The position numbers were made by a program, and so were the translations under genes. 14,037 bases of DNA from Euryarchaeota archaeon UBA130. Its GTDB lineage: Archaea > Thermoplasmatota > Poseidoniia > Poseidoniales > Thalassarchaeaceae. The notes under the pieces are model-generated. The model did no database searches. It worked only from the letters and a program-made list of their open reading frames with translations, and was not told the origin of the DNA. Where the stretch lies: assembly GCA_002505775.1 (NCBI GenBank), contig DAVY01000005.1, positions 687 through 14,723 on the forward strand, in the 5' to 3' direction. Shown piece after piece: positions 1-5,774 of this stretch (within the stretch, counting starts at the first letter, position 1; each line of letters opens with the position of its first letter).

Positions 1-449
1 ACGCCGTTGGATGCCATTACGTCAGCTGAGGTTACGGTTGCGTCGTTGACCATTACAACTCCGTCGGTGACAGTGAACGAGAGATCGTCGCCGTTGAGTG
101 CCTCGGCGTTCATCCCATCAGTAACAGCTGAAGCAGTGACCTCTCCAATTACCACATGATATAGCAATATGTCAGCCAGGGTCGCATTTTCCTCTTCGGT
201 GTCGAATGTAGACAAGTCAATCCCTGCAGCGACAAACGCATCGTCTGTTGGAGCGAAGACAGTGAATGGGCCATCAGCCTGCAATGCGGAAACGAGTTCG
301 GCATGGGACAGAGCGGCCACTAGGGAGTCATGTATACCGGTGTTCTGGGCGTTCGTTGGTATGTCTTGAGTGTCGTCTGCAACCACGACTGGAGAAAGCA
401 AAAGGCTTGCAATCACCAATAGGGTTAAGCTAGCAACTCTGTTATTCAT
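1..449 (-). CDS. Fasciclin (FAS1) domain secreted/surface protein, C-terminus beyond window
   Basis: Translating the minus strand from ATG at 449 gives an open frame to the window edge (about 149 residues, no stop), so the 3' part of the gene is missing. Residues 1-24 form a signal peptide: a short basic start (MNNR), a hydrophobic core (LTLLVIASLLLS) and a V-V-V-A cleavage-like end before DDTQD. A FAS1 fold follows, shown by FTVFAPTDDAF (about residues 63-73), LLYHVV (about 101-106) and VNDATVTSADVMASNG near the edge, which is the usual H2 motif region. FAS1 domains are known extracellular adhesion modules in all domains of life; the ligand here is unknown. No Shine-Dalgarno is visible before the ATG. 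A TATA-like stretch at 504-514 would put transcription start about 30 bases upstream. The gene is divergent from top6B. The family call is firm; the role in surface attachment is inference. Confidence 0.9.
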   Translation of the reverse strand, partial: MNNRVASLTLLVIASLLLSPVVVADDTQDIPTNAQNTGIHDSLVAALSHAELVSALQADGPFTVFAPTDDAFVAAGIDLSTFDTEEENATLADILLYHVVIGEVTASAVTDGMNAEALNGDDLSFTVTDGVVMVNDATVTSADVMASNG

Positions 450-678
450 GGTGTTTGGATTTTGGTTTAGGTAATGAAAGAGTGTATGAAAAATGGTTCA
501 AGACATATAACATAGTGTTAACTAACCATATTATCGGAAACCAGTGTTGGAAGGGAAATCGCTACTTTTCCTGCCTGTGTATCAGTATGATTCAATAGGT
601 ATCGGTTAGCGGGATACTGTAACCATAAGCAGGCCCCGTTCCATTAGGGTATTGGGAGGACCTGATGGGGTGATCCGC
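450..678. promoter_or_regulatory. Divergent promoter region between the FAS1 gene and top6B
   Basis: This 229-base non-coding stretch must carry the promoters for both flanking genes. A near-symmetric TATA-like element (ACATATAACAT, 504-514) could serve the leftward FAS1 gene, about 59 bases before its ATG. Two short interleaved inverted repeats lie on the top6B side: CAGTAT (583-588) with ATACTG (614-619), and GGTTA (604-608) with TAACC (620-624). They could be operator half-sites, but they are short enough to be chance. No tRNA, small RNA or small ORF with support was seen here. Confidence 0.4.
669..673 (+). promoter_or_regulatory. Ribosome binding site of top6B (decides the start)
   Basis: GGTGA lies 5 bases before the ATG at 679. 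Earlier in-frame starts exist (TTG 652, GTG 670), and GGAGGA at 655-660 could serve GTG 670. The ATG is preferred because the same GGTGA-N5-ATG arrangement precedes top6A. The choice changes only three to nine N-terminal residues. Confidence 0.6.
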
Positions 679-2733
679 ATGAATGAAGCAGAAGAAATTT
701 CAAGCAAACAGAAGCAAGCATCAATAGGAGAATTTTTCGAGAAAAACAAGCACTTTCTGGGATTTGATACCCAACAAAGAGCAATAATTACTGCAGTCAA
801 AGAAGCTGTAGATAACTCCTTAGATGCTTGCGAAGAGGCCCGCATACTACCAGATATCAGAGTCGAGCTGCGACGAACTAAATCTGACGAGTTGGAGATG
901 ATATCTCAGGACAATGGTCCTGGGATTCCGAGAGACTCAATCGAGGGCGTGTTTGGTAAATTCTTACTTGGTTCAAGATTCCATGCCATAAGGCAGACTA
1001 GGGGTCAGCAGGGAATCGGCATCACAGGTGTAGTGATGTACAGCCAATTGACAACTGGAGCCAAAACACGTGTTATCTCCAAGGTGAAGAGTGATTCTTC
1101 CGCAGTTTTTGTCGACTTGGGGATTGACACAAAGAAGAATAAAGCAATAAAATCAAGCGAAAAGAGAGATATTTGGATTGATGAAAGGACCGGTGAGGAG
1201 GTTTCTCATGGGCTCAAGATAACAACTGTCATGAAGGCAAAATACCAAAGGGGCAAGAAATCCGTTTACCAATATTTGAGAATGACCTCAATTGTGAATC
1301 CGCATGCATCGATTTCTCTTGTTGTGATGGACAAAGAAGGGGAAATTATCGAGGAAGGGAACTGGGTAAGGACTAGCAATAAATTGCCTAGAGTCGTTGA
1401 AGAAATCAAACCGCATCCACATGGAATTCAGTTGGGGACACTACAGAGGATGCTAAGAGAGTCCACTGATAGAAGGATGACCTCTTTCTTGAAGCACAAT
1501 TTTTCGGGAGTCAGTCCAAGAGCGGCAAAGGAGATTCTTGGGATGGCAGATATCGAGGAGGGCCGAACTCCAAAGAGAATCAAGCCCGAAGAAGCGAAGG
1601 CGATGATTACAGCGTTCCAGACTGTGAAGCTTCTCAAGCCACCAATGGACTGCCTATCTCCTATTGAGGACCTTCTCATAAAGAAGGGGCTATCAAAGGC
1701 CATTGACTCCCGATTCGCCTCTACAGTGACTAGGAGCCCGACGGTTAGCCAGGGAAATCCATTCCAAATTGAAGTAGGTCTTGTTTTTGGTGGGGACCTT
1801 TCGTCCGAAGGCCCCATTGAGATTCTGAGATTTGCAAACAGGGTGCCACTGATGTATCAGCAGGGAGGTTGCCTTCTAACGAAGGCCTTGGAGGCGGTGA
1901 ACTGGAAAAGTTACGGCTTGGAGCAACCTGGTGGCAGTGGTATCCCCAAGGGCCCAGCGGCTGTGTTGGTCCACTTGGCCTCCACAAACGTCCAGTTCAC
2001 GAGTGAGGCAAAGGAGGCTGTATCATACAATGAGGAGGTCTTCAATGAGGTCCGAAAAGCCATGCTTGAAGTTGGCAGAGGATTGAAGAACCATCTAAAG
2101 AAGAGCTCGGAGAGAAAAAAGGCCAAGGAGAAGTTCGAGCTAGTAAATATCATTCTCCCGGAGATTGCCAAAAAGTCATCTGAACTTTTAGGAAGGGAGG
2201 AGCCAGATTTAGCCCCAGTAATCACTCAGATCATGAATGCGGTCTTCTTGGAAGAGGAGTTGTCTTGGAACAAAGAGTCTCGTCTATCTATGTGTTCAGT
2301 TACAATACACAATTACACTGCTAGAGCTAGGGCATACACTATTCTTGCCAAGTGGCCTGAGGGAGAAGACACTTCCATGGAGTTCAATCCCAGAGGGGGA
2401 AGAAAGGAGGCAAAGGGCCTCTGGGCTTGGAGGCTGGACACATTGGATCCCGGGACCTCAACGGTTCTAGAGTTTGGAATATCCGGATTGTCCAAGGGAG
2501 ACTGGAACGAGACAGACATATTCTTCAGAGGGAATGGAGAGATAATCGGTGCAACCAGAATGGATGAAGCACTTTTGGACGAGCAACGTAAGGCTGAGGC
2601 CTTGGAAGCTGCTGTAGAGGAGGTGCGTAGATCTTCGGCGCCTTCAGAAGGAATCAAAGAGAGGCCGATTGAAGTCTTAGAACCCAGTGCAAATACTGAT
2701 TGGTTCGGCATGGAAGGTGATGGGAATGAGTGA
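679..2733 (+). CDS. top6B: DNA topoisomerase VI subunit B (GHKL ATPase subunit)
   Basis: Type IIB topoisomerase subunit that binds and hydrolyses ATP to clamp DNA and drive strand passage in an A2B2 enzyme. It relaxes and decatenates DNA in archaea. With the ATG at 679 the protein is 684 residues. The GHKL ATPase domain shows the N-box KEAVDNSLDA (41-50, general-base Glu42, Asn46), DNGPGIP (78-84) and the G-loop GQQGIGITG (109-117). An H2TH region lies at about 253-292 (LQRMLRESTDRRM onward). The transducer domain follows (about 345-470) with ANRVPLMYQQGG (386-397) and a candidate switch lysine, Lys445. Residues about 530-684 go beyond short crenarchaeal forms. By position and beta-rich sequence they correspond to the C-terminal Ig-like domain known from Methanosarcina-type enzymes, plus an acidic, helical tail. 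The last 8 bases overlap top6A, so the subunits are probably translationally coupled. Identification is secure. Confidence 0.97.
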   Translation: MNEAEEISSKQKQASIGEFFEKNKHFLGFDTQQRAIITAVKEAVDNSLDACEEARILPDIRVELRRTKSDELEMISQDNGPGIPRDSIEGVFGKFLLGSRFHAIRQTRGQQGIGITGVVMYSQLTTGAKTRVISKVKSDSSAVFVDLGIDTKKNKAIKSSEKRDIWIDERTGEEVSHGLKITTVMKAKYQRGKKSVYQYLRMTSIVNPHASISLVVMDKEGEIIEEGNWVRTSNKLPRVVEEIKPHPHGIQLGTLQRMLRESTDRRMTSFLKHNFSGVSPRAAKEILGMADIEEGRTPKRIKPEEAKAMITAFQTVKLLKPPMDCLSPIEDLLIKKGLSKAIDSRFASTVTRSPTVSQGNPFQIEVGLVFGGDLSSEGPIEILRFANRVPLMYQQGGCLLTKALEAVNWKSYGLEQPGGSGIPKGPAAVLVHLASTNVQFTSEAKEAVSYNEEVFNEVRKAMLEVGRGLKNHLKKSSERKKAKEKFELVNIILPEIAKKSSELLGREEPDLAPVITQIMNAVFLEEELSWNKESRLSMCSVTIHNYTARARAYTILAKWPEGEDTSMEFNPRGGRKEAKGLWAWRLDTLDPGTSTVLEFGISGLSKGDWNETDIFFRGNGEIIGATRMDEALLDEQRKAEALEAAVEEVRRSSAPSEGIKERPIEVLEPSANTDWFGMEGDGNE
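2716..2720 (+). promoter_or_regulatory. Ribosome binding site of top6A inside the end of top6B
   Basis: GGTGA lies within the last codons of top6B, 5 bases before ATG 2726. The spacing matches that proposed for top6B. It selects ATG 2726 over the upstream in-frame GTG 2687, GTG 2717 and ATG 2720. Confidence 0.65.
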
Positions 2734-3832
2734 GGCGCCCAGAAAAAACAGGAAGCAGGTAGTGGAGGCACTGCACGAAGTCGCTGCTGAAATGCACAAC
2801 AGAATGCAGAGGGGAGACCCCCCTAGAATGACTCTTCCAGTAAGGTCCAAGACAAATATTTCATTCGACAACAAATTAGGCGTATTCAAGTACGGGAAGA
2901 ACAAAACTGTGCGAGATGCTACAAAGCTGGGATCAGCCAGACAACTCCTACGCACATTGCATATCACAGAGTTTATCGAAGAGATGATCGACAGCGAAAA
3001 ATCTTCTACCCTAAGAGAGATGTATTACATTTCTGAGGGATGGGGGAACGGGAAATTCGGCTCCCAGAATGAGAGCAATAACCTGGCCGAGGACCTAGAG
3101 ATTGTAACGAAGTGTCTGAGAGAGGACTTCAAGCTCAGACCTGAGGAAGATGGTGCTAGAATAATCGGCAATATTACTGTGGAAGAGAAGAATCGAAGAG
3201 GGGAGTGGATGAGGATAAACTGCAGGGATGATGTGGGGGATTCGGGATATGGCGTCCCTTACAACGTCGAAGAGGAGAAGCTGAAGCTGGTAGACGAGGA
3301 TATTGACTTCGTGATGGCCATAGAGACCGGAGGGATGTTTGATCGTCTAATCGAAAATGGATTTGACGAGGAGGCGCGGTGTGCATTGATTCACTTGAAG
3401 GGTCAGCCTGCTAGGTCTACGAGAAGAATAATCAGGAGAATTAGTGACGAATGGAAAAAGCCGGTTGTCGTATTTGCTGATTGTGATCCCTGGTCTTTCA
3501 GGATATACGCCAGTATCGCTTACGGAGCTATCAAGACTGCTCACATCTCGGAATATCTCGCAACAAAGGAGGCGACATATCTGGGAATAACAGCGGATGA
3601 CATTCTAGCCTATGACCTTCCTAGTGATGACTTGACGAAGCAGGATATTGGGGCACTGGAAGCAGAGTTGAGTGATCCTAGGTTCAACACTGGATGGTGG
3701 CAGGAGCAGATCAAACTGATGCAGGAACTAGGTAAGAAGGCTGAGCAGCAGTCCCTAGCCAAATATGGCTTGGATTTCGTCACAGACACCTACCTTCCAG
3801 AGAAATTAGATACCATTGGTTTAGGATACTGA
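2726..3832 (+). CDS. top6A: DNA topoisomerase VI subunit A (Spo11-like cleavage subunit)
   Basis: Catalytic subunit of topoisomerase VI. It cuts both DNA strands through a tyrosine ester and is the archaeal homologue of eukaryotic Spo11. The protein is 368 residues, the usual family length. The winged-helix/CAP domain carries TLREMYYISEG (95-105); by analogy with Spo11 the second Tyr (Tyr101) is the likely nucleophile. QNESNN (114-119) and EDLEI (122-126) match the conserved stretch after it. The TOPRIM domain supplies the metal ligands Glu200 (AIETGGMFDRL) and Asp252/Asp254 (ADCDPWSF). The usual archaeal motif reads DGDPWG, so Cys253 and Ser257 are unusual, while the acidic residues are intact. 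The start at ATG 2726 rests on the internal GGTGA; the gene overlaps top6B by 8 bases. It ends in tandem stops TGA TAA. Identification is secure. Confidence 0.97.
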   Translation: MSEAPRKNRKQVVEALHEVAAEMHNRMQRGDPPRMTLPVRSKTNISFDNKLGVFKYGKNKTVRDATKLGSARQLLRTLHITEFIEEMIDSEKSSTLREMYYISEGWGNGKFGSQNESNNLAEDLEIVTKCLREDFKLRPEEDGARIIGNITVEEKNRRGEWMRINCRDDVGDSGYGVPYNVEEEKLKLVDEDIDFVMAIETGGMFDRLIENGFDEEARCALIHLKGQPARSTRRIIRRISDEWKKPVVVFADCDPWSFRIYASIAYGAIKTAHISEYLATKEATYLGITADDILAYDLPSDDLTKQDIGALEAELSDPRFNTGWWQEQIKLMQELGKKAEQQSLAKYGLDFVTDTYLPEKLDTIGLGY

Positions 3833-3854
3833 TAACTAATACTGAAAGGGTGTA

Positions 3855-3881
3855 GCCCGTGCTAGCTACATGGCGCGGGGC
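3855..3881 (+). promoter_or_regulatory. Hairpin around a possible start codon
   Basis: GCCC (3855-3858) pairs with GGGC (3878-3881). After a one-base bulge (G3877), GTGC (3859-3862) pairs with GCGC (3873-3876), with one G-U pair. The 10-base loop (3863-3872) contains the ATG at 3870. In mRNA this could hide that start or favour ATG 3885 just downstream. It is not followed by a T-run, so it does not look like a terminator. Folding was judged by eye only. Confidence 0.35.
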
Positions 3882-4643
3882 ATCATGAAGTATGCAAAGA
3901 TTCTCTCAGCATTGTCATTTTTCCTTCTTCTTATGGGTACTGTAGCATGGAGTTCCGCATCGGATGAGAGTGAGAAGTATCTTGATCCTTCCCAGTTCAA
4001 TGAAGCTGTGATTGGCCCGGGAGAGAGTGTCGTTGTAAATATCTCTTCAACTTCTTTTCTGGGTCAGCGGGAATACCTAGCGATGAGAATTGTCGAGGAA
4101 AGTGATCCGTTACCCGAAGTTAGGTTGACTCTCGGATCCGATGAGTGTCGTTCGGACGATCCGAGTATCATACACATTGACAGGCAGTTGAATCCAGATA
4201 GTCCCAAATTCCGAGTTGTCCGTGTTTTCTTACCGAATGAGACAGGTGACTACACCCTGTACAACGATGCTGAGAGTGGTGACCTTTGGCTTGTCGATGA
4301 CTTCAGATCACAGACTAGAATATTCCAAGAAAATCCGATTTCAATAGTCGTTATGATTGGTGGCTGTTGCATAGGAGGCCCGGTGGGATTAGTAGCGTTG
4401 TGTCTAGCTATAATCGGATGGAGGCAGAATGGGGCTCAGGAGTCAATCCTAGTCCAACCACAAGATCAATTGATGACCACTTCTGATTTGTATAGGGAAT
4501 ATCAGAAATCACAGGCTGAGGTCGAGTCTCGCCAGACTGCACCAGATCCCTTCCTTGAGGTGACTGAAACTGATTATTCTGACTTAGTAGATGATGTGAA
4601 CCCGCCTGCTGATGAAAACTGGGAGAACTGGGATAACGGGTGA
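3870..4643 (+). CDS. Single-pass membrane protein with signal peptide, unknown function
   Basis: I do not recognise this 257-residue protein. It has an N-terminal signal peptide (about residues 1-31, core ILSALSFFLLLMGTVAW), then an extracytoplasmic domain of about 125 residues. That domain has beta-rich stretches (ESVVVNISS, FRVVRVFLP, DYTLYND) reminiscent of a small beta-sandwich, and NIS and NET glycosylation sequons. A transmembrane helix spans about 157-184 (ISIVVMIGGCCIGGPVG onward). The cytoplasmic tail of about 70 residues is strongly acidic and ends WENWDNG. The start is uncertain: ATG 3870 sits in the loop of a hairpin, and ATG 3885 gives an equally good signal peptide. Neither has a convincing ribosome binding site. 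It begins 37 bases after top6A and may be read through from it, but nothing in the protein suggests a DNA role. It ends in tandem TGA TAA stops, 8 bases from a convergent gene. Confidence 0.85.
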   Translation: MARGIMKYAKILSALSFFLLLMGTVAWSSASDESEKYLDPSQFNEAVIGPGESVVVNISSTSFLGQREYLAMRIVEESDPLPEVRLTLGSDECRSDDPSIIHIDRQLNPDSPKFRVVRVFLPNETGDYTLYNDAESGDLWLVDDFRSQTRIFQENPISIVVMIGGCCIGGPVGLVALCLAIIGWRQNGAQESILVQPQDQLMTTSDLYREYQKSQAEVESRQTAPDPFLEVTETDYSDLVDDVNPPADENWENWDNG

Positions 4644-4651
4644 TAATGTTT

Positions 4652-4948
4652 CTAGTCGTCGTTCTTCCCCAAAATGGTGGAAGAAACTGGGATTATGACC
4701 ATTAGACACCCAGAAACCATCAATGGCAAGAAGGCGGATCTTAGACTGTCTCTCAAATCCCTTGCATCCTGACACTGCTCTTCATCGGCTCCTATGATCT
4801 CACCTATTGAGCCAACTGCATCCTCACAATCCTCCGATACTCTGCTGTCTATCTCATTGGCCGCAACTTGGGCCCCAAATGATGCTAAGATCAACAATAT
4901 ACCTAGTATCACAATCACGGTCTTGAAGACTGTCTTCGCTGCTCCCAT
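4652..4948 (-). CDS. Small two-helix membrane protein, unknown function
   Basis: This 98-residue protein has two predicted membrane helices, about residues 7-28 (VFKTVIVILGILLILASF) and 73-94 (FLPLMVSGCLMVIIPVSS). They are joined by a highly acidic loop of about 44 residues with two cysteines, Cys41 (EDCED) and Cys59 (EQCQD), that could form a disulfide if the loop is outside. The short C-terminus ends GKNDD. The first helix could instead be a cleaved signal peptide (A-Q-V-A-A before NEID). A TATA-like box about 26 bases before the ATG implies a leaderless transcript, which supports this start. The gene converges on the preceding membrane protein gene and is divergent from the winged-helix regulator, with 88 bases between. 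I recognise no family. Gene-like character rests on the clean membrane pattern and promoter, not on homology. Confidence 0.7.
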   Translation of the reverse strand: MGAAKTVFKTVIVILGILLILASFGAQVAANEIDSRVSEDCEDAVGSIGEIIGADEEQCQDARDLRDSLRSAFLPLMVSGCLMVIIPVSSTILGKNDD

Positions 4949-4971
4949 GACACCACATCTAACACTGGGAT

Positions 4972-4977
4972 ATTATA
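4972..4977 (-). promoter_or_regulatory. TATA-like box of the small membrane protein gene
   Basis: On the minus strand AGTATAATAT reads toward the 98-residue gene. The centre of TATAAT lies about 26 bases before the start codon at 4948. Archaeal TATA boxes sit about 26-27 bases before the transcription start, so the transcript would begin at or next to the ATG (leaderless). Confidence 0.5.
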
Positions 4978-5036
4978 CTATGTTCAGGTTGGGTTTTTAG
5001 AAGGGGAGCTATTAGACAACTCCGGGTTGGTAAGAG

Positions 5037-5774
5037 ATGGTCGACTTCGATGATGCGATGAGTATACTTGAGAATACCACCAGAAGAGAAATTCTGAAGT
5101 TTCTTGTTAAGGAGCCACATTATCCACTTCAGCTTTCTGAGATGCTTGAGGTCAGCCAACAAGCGGTAATGAAGCACCTGAAGGTTCTGGAAGAAGGTGG
5201 ATTCGTTGAGTCGGATAAGGTTCCATCCGAGAAAGGAGGGCCCCCAAAGAAGGTGTACAAGGTTAATCAGTCGTTTTCACTGAGATTGGATCTAGGTCCT
5301 GATTTGTTTCGTTCTGAATATAGGAAAATGCCTAGAGGAGGTCCGGTTAGACTCTCAACTAAGCTACCCGAAGAGCTCGATGGGATGATATCTCAGCTTG
5401 GCACTAGGAGAAATATCCCATTGGCGGAGGGGATGCAGGTTCTATCTGAATTGGACGAATGTCTGGAGAGGATAGACGAGGAGAGGGATGCTGTAATTGC
5501 TCTGCACCAACATGTGATGAGTAAGGTTTCGCTTAGCCTGAGTGATGGTTTAGACAGCTATGAAGAAAGGCAGATGGCCCATGCTCTAATGATACAACCT
5601 AGGAGGCCCTTGGATTTGGATGTATTCGCACATAGCATGCGCATGCAATCGAATGATGCTGAAGAGATGATGAGGACCCTAAGGGAAAGATTGCTCAGAG
5701 ACCTAGGGGCGAATCATGGCAAGTTCATGGCTACGAACAAGAACACCCCCCTGCCTTGGTGGATGGTCAAATAA
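5037..5774 (+). CDS. ArsR/SurR-like winged-helix transcriptional regulator
   Basis: A 245-residue DNA-binding protein. Residues about 5-78 form a winged helix: ILENTTRREILKFL (10-23), LQLSEMLEVS (31-40), recognition helix SQQAVMKHLKVLEE (40-53), and a wing with GGPPKKVYKVN (67-77). The pattern, including the phrase 'K.YK......L.L.PDLF', resembles the archaeal SurR/PH1932 branch of the ArsR superfamily, judged from memory. SurR senses sulfur through a CxxC near the second helix. Here that region reads VKEPHYPLQL, and the only cysteine is Cys142, so a thiol switch is not expected. The C-terminal half (about 108-225) is charged and helical (LSELDECLERIDEERD, DAEEMMRTLRERLL) and probably serves dimerisation. 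Its target is unknown; neighbouring membrane and surface genes are natural candidates. A weak TATA-like TTTTTAG lies near 4994-5000. The stop codon directly abuts that of the convergent giant gene. Confidence 0.85.
   Translation: MVDFDDAMSILENTTRREILKFLVKEPHYPLQLSEMLEVSQQAVMKHLKVLEEGGFVESDKVPSEKGGPPKKVYKVNQSFSLRLDLGPDLFRSEYRKMPRGGPVRLSTKLPEELDGMISQLGTRRNIPLAEGMQVLSELDECLERIDEERDAVIALHQHVMSKVSLSLSDGLDSYEERQMAHALMIQPRRPLDLDVFAHSMRMQSNDAEEMMRTLRERLLRDLGANHGKFMATNKNTPLPWWMVK

Noticed and set aside
549..571. GGAA/TTCC arms flanking GGGAAATCGCTACTT as a possible terminator or small RNA stem
   Set aside because: The stem is only four pairs with a long loop and no following T-run.
2687..2725. Longer top6A start at GTG 2687 (13 more residues)
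   Set aside because: It would overlap top6B by 47 bases and lacks a ribosome binding site; ATG 2726 has GGTGA at 5 bases, as in top6B.
1428..2771. Minus-strand open frames of 80-152 codons opposite top6B
   Set aside because: Top6B and Top6A motifs continue unbroken through this region; the antisense frames are shadows without recognisable protein features.
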